Below are positions 52,375 to 62,248 of a stretch of DNA of 64,000 nt, piece by piece (within the stretch, counting starts at the first letter, position 1; each line of letters starts with the position of its first letter). The notes under the pieces are model-generated. The model worked only from the letters and a program-made list of their open reading frames with translations, ran no database searches and was not told where the DNA came from. Where the stretch lies: positions 1-64,000 of the forward strand of contig CAZLCS010000016.1 in NCBI GenBank assembly GCA_964557955.1, given 5' to 3'. The position numbers and the translations under genes were made by a program. The stretch is from JALOOX01 sp964557955. Its GTDB lineage: Bacteria > Desulfobacterota > Syntrophobacteria > Syntrophobacterales > Syntrophobacteraceae.

Positions 52375-52519
52375 TTCCCCACCTTATAAGGCTGCATCGT
52401 CAGACCCCGAATATATATTCCGCAGGTTCGGGAGATGCTTGGATCTCGACGGTCATGGCGTCACTATGTATTCGACCGTTTGGGCGCTCAGTCCTTGGGA
52501 TACGGAATAAGGACAGGAA

Positions 52520-54928
52520 ATGAACATCAGCCTTGAATGGCTTCGCAGCTTTGTTGACATTCCGTTTTCGGTCACTGATCTGGCTGATCGACTGACCATG
52601 GCAGGTCTTGAGGTCGATGCCATTCACGATCGGCATGCTCATCTGAACCGCGTGGTCACCGCGCGAGTGGAAGAGGTTGGCCCGCACCCCAATGCGGATC
52701 GACTGAGTCTGTGCACGGTCTCCGACGGAAAGGCTCGTTTTCAGGTCGTCTGTGGGGCTCCCAATGTCAGGGAGGGGACCACTGTTCCTCTGGCCCTTGC
52801 GGGAGCTGTTTTTCCCAGTGGCCTCATGATTCGGGAGACGACCATCCGAGGGGTTGCATCCCAGGGGATGATCTGTTCCCAAATGGAGTTGGAGCTTGGA
52901 GACGATGCCGACGGCATCTGGATCCTGCCTGACGGCACTCCGGTCGGGGTTCCTCTGGACGAAGCCCTCGGTATTCAGAGAGTAGTCCTGGAGATCAGCA
53001 TCACCCCCAACAGGGGAGACTGCCTCTCAGTCCTGGGTATTGCCCGTGAGGTGGCGGCCATTTGTGGCACACGGGTGGCGGCTCCTGCCAATGCTTTGGA
53101 TGAGACAGGCAGGTCCATTGAGGAGCTCACTTCTGTCCGGGTGGATGATGCCATGGGCTGCCCTCGATATTCCGCTCGAATCGTCGAGGGAGTGACCATC
53201 GCACCCTCCCCCGAGTGGATGCGCAGGCGCCTGGAGGATGCTGGGCTCAGGGCCATCAACAACGTCGTCGATGTAACCAATTACGTTTTGTTGGAACTGG
53301 GACAACCCCTCCATGCCTTTGACTGGAATCGTCTCCGTGAGCGTCGGATTGTTGTGCGCCGGGCACAGGCTGGCGAGCGTTTGACGACCCTTGACGGTGT
53401 GGAGCGAACCCTTTTCGACGACACTCTGCTGATCTGTGATGGTGAAGGTCCTGTAGCGATAGCCGGTATCATGGGTGGACTCAACTCGGAGATCTATGCC
53501 GACACCTCCGATGTCCTCATCGAGAGTGCCTGTTTCGATCCCGTTTGTATTCGGCGGACCACCAAAAAGATTGGGCTGCGGTCCGAGTCCAGCTACCGCT
53601 TTGAAAGAGGTGTGGATCCGGAAGGCGTGCTCCGGGCGCTGGATCGGGCTGCGCAGTTGATGGCTGAGGCTGGAGGCGGGCGGATCGCGCGGGGCAGGAT
53701 AGATGTCTACCCGACACCGTTCAGATCCCCTGAGCTCACCCTGCGCGTCGGAAGAACCAACCGCTTTCTCGGGACGTCCCTCAGCGGCAGGGAAATGGCG
53801 CGGGCCCTGGAATCCCTTGAGATGCAGGTGGAGGAGATGAACGGGGGAGAGACTCTGAAAGTGATCCCACCAACGTTTCGCCCCGACATCACCCGCGAGG
53901 TCGATTTGGCCGAAGAGGTCGTGCGTGTCGCGGGCTACGACCAGGTTCCGGTCACTTCTCCCCTGGCGGCAGTTTACGCCGAACCGGTGAATCCCTATCT
54001 CATGGCTCGCCAGTCCACGAAGGATGCACTGTGCGCAGCCGGCTTTGATGAAGTCATCAACTATGCCTTCATCTCTGCCTCCGCTCTTTCAAAGCTCGGG
54101 CTTCCGGAAGGAGATCCTTGCCTTTCGCCGATTTCGGTCTTGAATCCCCTGAGTGAAGAACAAGGTGTGATGCGGACGAGTCTCATTCCCGGGCTCCTTC
54201 ACACGGCTTCTCGCAACCTCGATCATCGCAACGAGGACATGCGGATTTTTGAGCTGAGCAAGGTGTTCATTCCGCGCTTCGGAGAGGTCCTGCCCAATGA
54301 ACCGCACCGGCTGGCCGGTCTCATGTCGGGCAAACGCAACGCAGACCTCCTTTATGGGGGGACGGACGTGGTGGACTACTCGGATGTGAAAGGGGTGGTC
54401 GAGGAAATCCTGGATCGCTTTCACCTGAGCGAAATCGGCTTCAGAACCGAGGATATACCTTCCTATCTGGATGAGAACGGATCGGCTTCCGTGTTCTGTG
54501 GGTCGTTCAGGCTCGGTGCTCTTGGGCCTGTCCGTTCGACCGTTCTGGAGGCGTTTGGCATCAAGCAGAGGATCTTCCTGTTCGAACTGGATTTCGACCG
54601 GGTCTTTGAACTGAGACGTCCACAGCCTCTTTTCAAATCCCTCCCCCGTTTTCCTTCTGTGATTCGGGACATGGCTCTGGTGGTGGATGAAAGCCTTCCT
54701 GCTCAGGAGCCTTGGGATTTCGTGTGGCGGCAACAGATTCCCCTTTTGGAACAGGTGGAGATTTTTGATATCTACAGGAACCCTCAGTTGGGTGGCGGGA
54801 AGAAGAGTCTTGGCTACCGGTTGACCTACCGGGCAAACGATCGCAACTTGACTGATGAAGAGGTGAACCGGTTGCACGGCGAACTGGTGGCGAGCGTTTT
54901 GAAAACCTTCAATGCAGAACTCCGTTAG
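52520..54928 (+). CDS. pheT: Phenylalanyl-tRNA synthetase beta subunit
   Basis: 802 residues. MNISLEWLRSFVDIPFSVTD begins the B1 domain; tRNA-binding, B3/B4 and B5 domains follow (RPDITREVDLAEEVVRVAGY), and the C-terminal FDX-ACB fold (FKSLPRFPSVIRDMALVVDE) is present. Structural and editing subunit partnered with PheS. The spacing of 145 bases from pheS is longer than usual and contains no recognised gene. AAGGACAGGAA precedes the ATG. Confidence 0.95.
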   Translation: MNISLEWLRSFVDIPFSVTDLADRLTMAGLEVDAIHDRHAHLNRVVTARVEEVGPHPNADRLSLCTVSDGKARFQVVCGAPNVREGTTVPLALAGAVFPSGLMIRETTIRGVASQGMICSQMELELGDDADGIWILPDGTPVGVPLDEALGIQRVVLEISITPNRGDCLSVLGIAREVAAICGTRVAAPANALDETGRSIEELTSVRVDDAMGCPRYSARIVEGVTIAPSPEWMRRRLEDAGLRAINNVVDVTNYVLLELGQPLHAFDWNRLRERRIVVRRAQAGERLTTLDGVERTLFDDTLLICDGEGPVAIAGIMGGLNSEIYADTSDVLIESACFDPVCIRRTTKKIGLRSESSYRFERGVDPEGVLRALDRAAQLMAEAGGGRIARGRIDVYPTPFRSPELTLRVGRTNRFLGTSLSGREMARALESLEMQVEEMNGGETLKVIPPTFRPDITREVDLAEEVVRVAGYDQVPVTSPLAAVYAEPVNPYLMARQSTKDALCAAGFDEVINYAFISASALSKLGLPEGDPCLSPISVLNPLSEEQGVMRTSLIPGLLHTASRNLDHRNEDMRIFELSKVFIPRFGEVLPNEPHRLAGLMSGKRNADLLYGGTDVVDYSDVKGVVEEILDRFHLSEIGFRTEDIPSYLDENGSASVFCGSFRLGALGPVRSTVLEAFGIKQRIFLFELDFDRVFELRRPQPLFKSLPRFPSVIRDMALVVDESLPAQEPWDFVWRQQIPLLEQVEIFDIYRNPQLGGGKKSLGYRLTYRANDRNLTDEEVNRLHGELVASVLKTFNAELR

Positions 54929-54937
54929 AAACTGGTC

Positions 54938-55324
54938 ATGACAGACGCAGAAAACCAGACTTCAGGTAAGGAAAAGGGCTCTGAAAAGCCGGGGCCCTGC
55001 CAGGTCACTTTTTCATCCGAAGGAGTGACTGGCAGGGGAACTTCCATGCATTTCAGCGAGAGGGGGGTGTTGGTCGAATGCCAGGAGCCCCTGCCTCTGA
55101 ACAGCAAGCTCAAAGTTGTGCTTCAATTCCCAGGGTTCAAGAATACCATAGAGCTCCAGGGAGAGGTCGTATGGACCAACATTTATGGTCCCAATGATGC
55201 GCTCTCACCTCGGGGAATGGGAGTGAAGTTCCTGGGCGTCGAACGCGACACCGAGAGGCTGTTGGCGGATATGTCCGCAAAGTACGATGCGACGGCGAGC
55301 ATTTACAGCTGCTACTATTCGTGA
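54938..55324 (+). CDS. PilZ-domain protein
   Basis: 128 residues. After a charged N-terminal tail, CQVTFSSEGVTGRGTSMHFS followed by ERGVLVECQEPLPLNSKLKV gives the beta-barrel pattern of PilZ, and RGMGVKFLGV is a typical late strand. The canonical RxxxR at the barrel entrance is not evident, so c-di-GMP binding is uncertain. It starts nine bases after pheT, so it may be transcribed with it. Confidence 0.72.
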   Translation: MTDAENQTSGKEKGSEKPGPCQVTFSSEGVTGRGTSMHFSERGVLVECQEPLPLNSKLKVVLQFPGFKNTIELQGEVVWTNIYGPNDALSPRGMGVKFLGVERDTERLLADMSAKYDATASIYSCYYS

Positions 55325-55440
55325 GCGAATACCTGATGGAAATTATGCGGGAAATGCCCCCGGCTGCAGCTTTCATGGTCGAGGGTTTTCGTGATCCGTG
55401 ACAAGCCGTCGAGCAGGACAAACGGGATCTGAATGATTGG

Positions 55441-55470
55441 AGAGTGGGCTCTGCCCGCTCTTTCTGTTTG
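55441..55470 (+). terminator. Terminator-like hairpin after the pheT/PilZ genes
   Basis: AGAGTGGGC-TCT-GCCCGCTCT makes a nine-base-pair stem with one G-U pair, followed by a T-rich tail (TTCTGTTT). It sits between the PilZ gene and mntP. Confidence 0.72.
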
Positions 55471-55583
55471 CTCTCGCTCCTGGTAGGCGTGCTTTCTCCA
55501 TTGCCTGGTGACATGTGCCTCTGTGAATTTTATGTGGCGCTTCTTGGTTGAATGTGAACGGCTGTCCAATATTGAGGTGAGTC

Positions 55584-56135
55584 TTGCATTTTCTTGAAAC
55601 GGCCTTGATCGCCATCGCTCTGGGATGTGATGCCTTTGCGGTGGGCATGGGCGTTGGAACAAGGTTCTGCGAACCCCGCCAGGTGTTTCGTCTCTCCTTC
55701 CATTTTGGTTTGTTCCAGTTCCTGATGCCCCTTTTGGGTTGGATCATCGGAGTGAATGCTTTTGGCGTGGTGCGTCAGTGGGGACCTTGGCTGGCCTTTG
55801 GACTTCTCTTTTTCATCGGTGCGCGGATGACTTATGAGAGCTTCCATCCGGACGAGGCATCGACGGATCGTGAATGCAAGGACCCAACCCGCGGGATGAG
55901 TCTGGTGGTGCTATCCGTGGCGACGAGCATGGATGCCTTGGGGGTTGGGTTCAGCATCGGTGTTCTCGGGCAGAGCCTTTTGACGGCTGCCATTTGCATC
56001 GGCATTACGGCGTGTGGGATGACATGGACGGCCATGAAGCTGGGCAGTCGTTTGTCCAGCCGGTTCGGCCAGCGCATGGAGATAGCCGGAGGGATCATTC
56101 TCATGGCAATAGCAGTGAAGCTGGTGATTGCCTAG
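55584..56135 (+). CDS. mntP: Manganese efflux pump MntP-like protein
   Basis: 183 residues from a TTG at 55584, five bases after GAGGTGAG. Six membrane helices are visible. LIAIALGCDAFAVGMGVG and VVLSVATSMDALGVGFSIGV carry the conserved Asp residues of the two halves (MntP/DUF204 fold). No Mn riboswitch was recognised in the leader. It lies 17 bases upstream of purL. Confidence 0.86.
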   Translation: MHFLETALIAIALGCDAFAVGMGVGTRFCEPRQVFRLSFHFGLFQFLMPLLGWIIGVNAFGVVRQWGPWLAFGLLFFIGARMTYESFHPDEASTDRECKDPTRGMSLVVLSVATSMDALGVGFSIGVLGQSLLTAAICIGITACGMTWTAMKLGSRLSSRFGQRMEIAGGIILMAIAVKLVIA

Positions 56136-56152
56136 AAACAGAAGACACGATC

Positions 56153-59100
56153 ATGGCGAGAAGGCTTGAAATCACTCTGAAGCCCCATCTGTTCGATGCC
56201 GAGGGTGCCGGGCTGTGCAGGAAGATACAGGATTATTTCGGGTGGCAGGTGAGCCAGGTTCGTGTGATTCAGGTCCTCACCCTCGACACCGGCCTGGACG
56301 ACCATCAGCTGGACGCCATCCGGAGGGAGATTTTCACCAATCCGGTCAGCCAGCAGTCAAGCTTCGACACACTGGCCAGGGACTTCGACTGGGCGGTTTG
56401 GGTGGGATTTCGCCCGGGCGTCCGAGACACGGCGGGAAGTGTGGCCGTCGAAGCCATTGGCGACTTTTTGGGACGTTCACTGGACCGGAGTGAAACCGCC
56501 TATACTTCCAAATTGTACCTTCTGAGTGGGGCCCCGTTGCAACGTGTGCAGGTGGAGCTTGTGGCCGGTGAGCTCCTCGCCAACGACATCATCCAGCAAT
56601 GGCGGGTCTATTCCCGGGAGGACTGGGACCCGAAGAGCGGTGTGGGGATCATATTGCCTCGGGTAATCCTGGAGCACACCCCCGAGGTGAGCGAGATTCC
56701 CATTCCCTCAGATGAAGCGCTTGCAGCGCTCAGCCGGGAGAGAAGCCTCGCCCTGAATTCCCAGGATATTCCCGTCATACGCGGGTATTTTCTGCGGCCT
56801 CAGGTGGTGGAAGCGCGACGTCTCGCCGGCCTGTCAGTCCCGACAGACGTCGAATTGGAGGCCATTTCCCAGGCCAGAAGCGACCACTGCAATCACAACA
56901 CCTTCCGGGGGAAGTTCCATTACCGCGACTTGTCCACAGGCGAGAGCCTTGTGGTGGACAACCTCTTCAAGACCTGCATTGAAGCACCCACGCTGGCTAT
57001 TCAGGAGAAAAAGGACTGGGTGGTCTCGGTGCTCTGGGATAATGCCGGAGTGGCCCGGTTTGATGAGACCCACGACTACGTGATCACGGGAGAAACCCAC
57101 AACAGCCCGTCCAATATGGAGGCTTACGGCGGCGCGCTCACGGGCATTGTCGGCATTTACCGGGACATCATGGGCACGGGCAAGGGGGCGCGGCTGGTTG
57201 CGGGGCTTTACGGGTACTGTGTCGGCCCCAGAGACTACCGGGGTCCCTTGAAACCTCATCTCCATCCGCGTCGGCTTCTGGACGGCGTCGTCGAAGGAGT
57301 GAAGGACGGAGGCAACAAGCACGGCGTCCCCACACCGTTCGGTAATCTTTTCTATCATCCTGCTTATCTGGGGAAATGCCTCGTTTTTGTGGCCTCGCTG
57401 GGGATCATGCCCAGAGAGATCGGTGGCGAGCCGACGGCTGAAAAACGGCCCGAGGCAGGCGATCTCATTGTGATGTGCGGCGGAAGGGTCGGGAAAGACG
57501 GGATCCACGGGGTCACGGCATCCAGTGAGAGTTACAGCGAGCATACTCCGGCGGGTCATGTTCAAATCGGCGACCCTTACACCCAGAAGAAGATGCACGA
57601 TTTTCTCCTGGAAGCCCGTGACGAAGGGCTCATCACCTTCATTACCGACAACGGCGGCGGAGGACTCTCCTCGTCGGTTGGTGAGTCGGCGCGCTTCGGA
57701 GGTGGGGCTGTCGTGGATCTCGATCGCGTGCCCCTGAAATATGAAGGACTCGATGTCTGGGAGATTTGGGTTTCGGAGTCCCAGGAGCGGATGACCGTGG
57801 CCGTTCATCCGGACAGCATCGACCGCTTCATGGAGCTCTCGGCCAAGCATGAAGTGGAAAGCTCCATCATCGGTCAGTATGCGGCATCGGGCAAACTTGA
57901 TTTGCGGTACAAGGGGAAAAAAGTGGCGTTTTTGGACCTCAGCTTCTTCGCTGAAGATTTTCCACAGTGGGAATTCCCTGCCCATTGGATGCCGCCCGAG
58001 AGCCGCGGGCTTTTCGAACCGGTTCTGGCCGAACCCAAGGACTACGGGAGCCTTCTGCGAGAGATGCTGCGGAGGCCGAATATCTGCTCGAGGGAGTGGA
58101 TCCAGCGTCAGTATGACCATGAAGTCCAGGGGGGCAGTGTCATCAAGCCCTTCGTGGGACGCAACCGGGACGTTCCTGCCGATGCAGCGGTCCTGAGGCC
58201 CGTTCTGAACGGAAATCGAGGCCTGGCGGTCGCACAGGCCCTGCATCCCGCCTATTCCCTCATCGATACTTACCCCATGGTGGCGGCGACCATCGATGAA
58301 GCTGTCCGGCGAATCCTGGCCGTGGGCGGGAAACTGGATGAGATTGGCGGCGTGGACAACTTCTGCTGGCCGAGCATCCAGTACGACCCCGTTGAGAACC
58401 CCGACGGGCGCTACAAAGCAGCCCAGCTGGTCCGGGCAAACTGGGCCCTGCGCGACGTTTGCCTCGCTTACGGAATTCCCCTTCTGTCCGGCAAGGACAG
58501 CATGTACGTTGATGGGCGGCTCCCCGGGCGGTTCGGAGAGCGCCACAAGGTTTCTGGGCTTCCGACCATGCAGTTCACGGCAACGAGTGTGGTTCCTGAG
58601 CTTTCCAAGTGTCTCACACCCGAACCCAAAATGGCGGGAGATCTGCTCTATGTTTTGGGGACCACTTACGACGAGCTTGGGGCGTCTGAGTATTACGAAT
58701 CCCTGGGCTATCTCGGGTTGAATGTCCCCAGGCTGAGAGTCTCCGAGACTCAGCCCATCTATCAAGCTCTCGAGCGGGCGGTATCTGCCGGAATTCCGGC
58801 TTCCTGCCACGGAATCTATCGAGGCGGTCTCGCGGTCCATGCGGCGCTCATGTGTTTCGGGAGTGGGCTGGGAATGAACCTTGACCTGTCCGCCGTGCCC
58901 GTCGGGGGGACGCTCAGGGATGACCGGATTCTGTTCAGCGAATCATGCGGACGATTCATGGTCACTGTCCCGAGGCCGGAAAGGTCAAGGTTCGAGAGCT
59001 TCTTCGAGGGATTGGCCTGCGTGCTTGCCGGAGAGATCACCGAGGAACCGCGCCTCACGATCCGAGGAGGGGCGGGAAGCACCTTGTTGAATGAAGACGT

Positions 59101-59155
59101 GGGGAGTCTGAAGGACGGTTGGTTGTCCGGCCCTGCGGGGACATTCGAGTCTTAA
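56153..59155 (+). CDS. purL: Phosphoribosylformylglycinamidine synthase (PurS-PurL fusion)
   Basis: 1000 residues from the ATG at 56153. The first part (MARRLEITLKPHLFDAEGAG, then VIQVLTLDTGLDDHQLDAIR) resembles a PurS-type subunit, followed by a PurL core with SDHCNHNTFRGKF (catalytic His), ETHNSPSNMEAYGGALTGIV and GGGLSSSVGESARFGGGAVV. No glutaminase domain is attached; that is the next gene. Length is between small PurL (about 740) and large (about 1300), so a PurSL fusion is likely. It converts FGAR to FGAM in purine synthesis. Confidence 0.87.
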   Translation: MARRLEITLKPHLFDAEGAGLCRKIQDYFGWQVSQVRVIQVLTLDTGLDDHQLDAIRREIFTNPVSQQSSFDTLARDFDWAVWVGFRPGVRDTAGSVAVEAIGDFLGRSLDRSETAYTSKLYLLSGAPLQRVQVELVAGELLANDIIQQWRVYSREDWDPKSGVGIILPRVILEHTPEVSEIPIPSDEALAALSRERSLALNSQDIPVIRGYFLRPQVVEARRLAGLSVPTDVELEAISQARSDHCNHNTFRGKFHYRDLSTGESLVVDNLFKTCIEAPTLAIQEKKDWVVSVLWDNAGVARFDETHDYVITGETHNSPSNMEAYGGALTGIVGIYRDIMGTGKGARLVAGLYGYCVGPRDYRGPLKPHLHPRRLLDGVVEGVKDGGNKHGVPTPFGNLFYHPAYLGKCLVFVASLGIMPREIGGEPTAEKRPEAGDLIVMCGGRVGKDGIHGVTASSESYSEHTPAGHVQIGDPYTQKKMHDFLLEARDEGLITFITDNGGGGLSSSVGESARFGGGAVVDLDRVPLKYEGLDVWEIWVSESQERMTVAVHPDSIDRFMELSAKHEVESSIIGQYAASGKLDLRYKGKKVAFLDLSFFAEDFPQWEFPAHWMPPESRGLFEPVLAEPKDYGSLLREMLRRPNICSREWIQRQYDHEVQGGSVIKPFVGRNRDVPADAAVLRPVLNGNRGLAVAQALHPAYSLIDTYPMVAATIDEAVRRILAVGGKLDEIGGVDNFCWPSIQYDPVENPDGRYKAAQLVRANWALRDVCLAYGIPLLSGKDSMYVDGRLPGRFGERHKVSGLPTMQFTATSVVPELSKCLTPEPKMAGDLLYVLGTTYDELGASEYYESLGYLGLNVPRLRVSETQPIYQALERAVSAGIPASCHGIYRGGLAVHAALMCFGSGLGMNLDLSAVPVGGTLRDDRILFSESCGRFMVTVPRPERSRFESFFEGLACVLAGEITEEPRLTIRGGAGSTLLNEDVGSLKDGWLSGPAGTFES

Positions 59156-59195
59156 CGGAGGGGGGAGCCCCCACATCGAATTCGAGGAGTCAACC

Positions 59196-60005
59196 ATGAG
59201 CCCTGTTCGAGCCCTCGTGCTGACGGGTTTTGGTCTCAACTGTGATATGGAGACTGCCTATGCGCTGGAGGTGGCGGGGGCGGCTCCCGATCGTGTCCAT
59301 TTGAACGACCTCATCGCGCGGAAGCGGGCTCTTCGGGAGTATCAAATCCTGGTGGTAGGAGGAGGGTTTTCCTGGGGAGACGATCACGGGGCCGGTGTGG
59401 TCATGGCCATGCGGATGAAATACCGCATGAAGGATGACATCCTGGAATTCGTGGAACGGGGAGGACTGGTCCTCGGCATCTGTAACGGATTCCAGGTCCT
59501 GGTCAACCTTGGGCTTCTTCCGGGCTTCGAGCCGGGTCGGCTCAGCCGGGAGGTGGCCCTCATCCATAACGATTGTGGAAGCTTTCGGGATCAGTGGGTC
59601 CATCTGGCGGCCAATCCCTCGTCGCCCTGCGTCTTCACTCGGGGCATCGGACGGATAGAGCTTCCCATCCGGCACGGGGAAGGGAAATTCTATGCAGAGG
59701 AGAGCGTCATTCGGAGGCTGGTGACGCAGAATCAGGTCATTCTGCAATATGCCACCGCAGACGGCCTGGTCGCCAACGGCGCCTTTCCCGACAACCCCAA
59801 CGGCTCTATTGGGGATATTGCCGGCATTTGCGATCCGTCGGGGCGCATTGCCGGCATGATGCCCCATCCCGAGGCTTTCAATCACTGGACCAATCACCCG
59901 GACTGGACCTATCGCAGGGAAGTCAGCCGGCGCACGGGGAAGGACCTTCCACCCTGGGGAGACGGCATCCAGTTCTTTCGGAACGCTGCGGAGTTCTTTG
60001 GCTAG
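59196..60005 (+). CDS. purQ: Phosphoribosylformylglycinamidine synthase, glutaminase subunit
   Basis: 269 residues. The class I glutamine amidotransferase nucleophile is in GLVLGICNGFQVLVNLG, and the His/Glu pair in GMMPHPEAFNHWTN. It supplies ammonia to PurL. The gene starts 40 bases after purL. The C-terminal part is somewhat longer than in Bacillus PurQ. Confidence 0.92.
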   Translation: MSPVRALVLTGFGLNCDMETAYALEVAGAAPDRVHLNDLIARKRALREYQILVVGGGFSWGDDHGAGVVMAMRMKYRMKDDILEFVERGGLVLGICNGFQVLVNLGLLPGFEPGRLSREVALIHNDCGSFRDQWVHLAANPSSPCVFTRGIGRIELPIRHGEGKFYAEESVIRRLVTQNQVILQYATADGLVANGAFPDNPNGSIGDIAGICDPSGRIAGMMPHPEAFNHWTNHPDWTYRREVSRRTGKDLPPWGDGIQFFRNAAEFFG

Positions 60006-60033
60006 TCGTCAGGCAGGGAGTTGACTCAATAGA

Positions 60034-60861
60034 ATGAGGGGCCAGGGGAAATCCAATCGACTGCGTATCGCCGTGCTGGTCTCTGGAGGTGGGACCAATC
60101 TCCAGGCACTGATTGATCGCTCGGCAAGGGGGCACCTGAAGGCTGAAATCGTTGTTGTGGCGAGCGATCGCCCCGATGCCTTCGGCTTGGTGCGTGCAGC
60201 TCGGGCACACATCCCGCATCACACCGTGGATTACGGCTCGATTCTCAAGCAGGGCCCCACCGTACCTCCCCCGGATTCCATCCCTGCGGATCTCATGGAG
60301 ATCGATGGCACCCAAAGAATTCTTCAGATCGAGGACCCCCGGTTGCGGCTGGAACGTCTGCAACGACTCATCTCAGCAGAGCATCAACTGATTGGCTGGC
60401 TCGATCGCTATGAGCCCGACCTCGTCTGCCTGGCTGGATTCATGAGGCTGGTCAGCCCCTACTTCATCCGCCATTACAACCGGGAAGGCACCTGGCGAAT
60501 TCTGAACATTCATCCCGCTCTGCTCCCGGCCTTTCCCGGCCAGCATGGATATGAAGACACTTTTCGGTACGGATGCCGCTGGGGAGGCGTCACCGTTCAC
60601 TACGTGGATGAAGGCGAGGATACGGGTCCCATCATTGCCCAGGGGGTCTATCCGGTCTGGCCGAGCGACACCCTGGAGGAAATTCGCCAACGGGGGTTGG
60701 CACTGGAATATGAAATCTACGCTCAGTGCATCAACTGGGCAGCGGATGGCTTCATCGAATTGGATACAGCTCAGACCCGTACTGTGACGAGAATCACTGA
60801 TCCTGCATACCCTCAAATCCTTGAACGCTGGACGCGGACAAGCCTCCTCCTCAAGCCCTGA
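60034..60861 (+). CDS. purN: Phosphoribosylglycinamide formyltransferase-like protein
   Basis: 275 residues. RIAVLVSGGGTNLQALIDRS, LAGFMRLVSPYFIRHYNREG, and LNIHPALLPAFPGQHGYEDT carry the Asn-His-Asp catalytic set (Asn and His in NIHP, later Asp in DEGEDTGP). An insertion of about 50 residues (around 85-130) makes it longer than E. coli PurN (212). It formylates GAR in purine synthesis. It follows purQ on the same strand. Confidence 0.9.
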   Translation: MRGQGKSNRLRIAVLVSGGGTNLQALIDRSARGHLKAEIVVVASDRPDAFGLVRAARAHIPHHTVDYGSILKQGPTVPPPDSIPADLMEIDGTQRILQIEDPRLRLERLQRLISAEHQLIGWLDRYEPDLVCLAGFMRLVSPYFIRHYNREGTWRILNIHPALLPAFPGQHGYEDTFRYGCRWGGVTVHYVDEGEDTGPIIAQGVYPVWPSDTLEEIRQRGLALEYEIYAQCINWAADGFIELDTAQTRTVTRITDPAYPQILERWTRTSLLLKP

Positions 60862-60950
60862 TCTCGTCAGCCAAAGTCTCCGGCACCTTCAACCCACTCC
60901 CATTCTCCTTCCGGACCCACCACCACTTCGGCCACTCAGTCACAGTCTTG

Positions 60951-61241
60951 TCAGAAGCGAAAATAGAAGCTCAAACCTGGCCAGAAAAATGGCCATCCGT
61001 ATGCCACGGGCGCCCCGTAGTAAGGGTAGGCATAGTAAGGCCTGTAGTAGTAAGGCCTGTAATAGTAGGACCCGTAGTAGGGAGCATAATAGGGTGCGTA
61101 GAATGAAATGTAGGGCCGATAGCCATAATGCCGGTGGCCATAGTTACGGTAGTAGCGTCTCGCCTCGCTGGGGACAGCGGTGGCCAGCACCCACATCAGA
61201 GTGAACACCAATGCCAACAAACCGAACGTCTTTCTCTTCAT
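60951..61241 (-). CDS. Tyr/Pro-rich exported small protein
   Basis: 96 residues from the ATG at 61241 with GAGGAGG upstream. A signal peptide (KRKTFGLLALVFTLMWVLAT, then AVPSEA) precedes a mature part made almost only of Tyr, Pro, Arg, Gly and Ala (repeats of YYRPYY and YAPYY). No domain. Such proteins often line the cell surface or bind matrix; the function is unknown. It is convergent with purN. Confidence 0.72.
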   Translation of the reverse strand: MKRKTFGLLALVFTLMWVLATAVPSEARRYYRNYGHRHYGYRPYISFYAPYYAPYYGSYYYRPYYYRPYYAYPYYGAPVAYGWPFFWPGLSFYFRF

Positions 61242-61342
61242 GGCGGTCACCTCCTCGCTCGAATGCAACAACATTTTAATCATTCTTCTCATTCTTGAGA
61301 AGCGGGGCGTCTCTGAACGGGGTCGGGGTCAGCCCGGAGCAT

Positions 61343-62137
61343 TCAGTGTACTTTCCGGAGAATGGCCCGGTATGCTTTCGTGGACTCGAGGGGGGAGTCG
61401 TGCACGGGCAGCTGCTCGTTGTTCCCGATGATCAGGAGACCTCCATCCAGCAGCGCCCCGACAATCCTCGCCAGCGCCGGGATGACAATGGAGGGATCAT
61501 AGTAAGTCAGGAGGTTGTTTCTCAGGAGGATGAGGTGGCACTGTGTGCAGGGTGGAGGTTCGACTGTGAAGTCGTGGACCATCCAATGGATGCCCCGGAT
61601 CAAGTCCTGACGGACCACCAGCCGGCCTTCCAGTTCCCTGAAGAAGCGCTCCCTCACGGGCGCTTCCACTTCCTTCAGACTGCTTGCGGAATAGATTCCC
61701 CGCCTGGCCCGTTCCAGCAGAGCGCCATTCACATCGGTTGCGACGATCTGGAGCGGAGGGAGACGGGTGGCCGTCCTGAGTCGTTCCCAGAGGATCTTCA
61801 GACTGTAGACTTCCTCACCGCTGGCGCACCCAGCACACCATGCAGTGCCTGCAGGTATCCCCTCCCAGCCGAGCTGCGGAATCATCTCTTCCAGGGCCTC
61901 CCACATTCTGCGGTCTCTGAAGAAGCGGCTGATGGGTACGGTGAGGAGCCTCACAGCTTCTCTCGATTCTGAAGGCTCCGTCTCGAGGAGCTGGATGTAG
62001 TCCTCAACACTCGCCACACCGAATTCCCTCATCCGATGAGAAACGCGGCGCTTGACTCCCTTCCGAACCCGCCGGTACCCACTCCAGGAAAGGTGCATAT
62101 AATCGAGCAGTTTTCGTAAAGCTGCGTCACTCATCAT
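61343..62137 (-). CDS. CheR-type protein methyltransferase
   Basis: 264 residues from the ATG at 62137. An N-terminal helical domain (LRKLLDYMHLSWSGYRRVRK) precedes a SAM-binding domain with WCAGCASGEEVYSLKILWER, and LILLRNNLLTYYD near the end, both typical of CheR. It methylates glutamates of chemoreceptors. No chemoreceptor, CheB or CheA is in the window, so it may belong to a stand-alone or remote signalling set. Confidence 0.87.
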   Translation of the reverse strand: MMSDAALRKLLDYMHLSWSGYRRVRKGVKRRVSHRMREFGVASVEDYIQLLETEPSESREAVRLLTVPISRFFRDRRMWEALEEMIPQLGWEGIPAGTAWCAGCASGEEVYSLKILWERLRTATRLPPLQIVATDVNGALLERARRGIYSASSLKEVEAPVRERFFRELEGRLVVRQDLIRGIHWMVHDFTVEPPPCTQCHLILLRNNLLTYYDPSIVIPALARIVGALLDGGLLIIGNNEQLPVHDSPLESTKAYRAILRKVH

Positions 62138-62248
62138 GATGCCCTCTCCTCTATGGAGAGCCCGGCAAGCGCCGGCGCGGGAAGATAAGGAGTGGCTCAT
62201 TCATTGCATTCCAGAAAGGTGCTCTGTGCATGAAACGACCCGAACCCA

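Noticed and set aside
55325..55583. yybP-ykoY manganese riboswitch before mntP
   Set aside because: I could not find the conserved core sequences; only a terminator-like hairpin is present.
56834..58840. Long minus-strand frame opposite purL
   Set aside because: Antisense shadow; no ribosome site, no domain.
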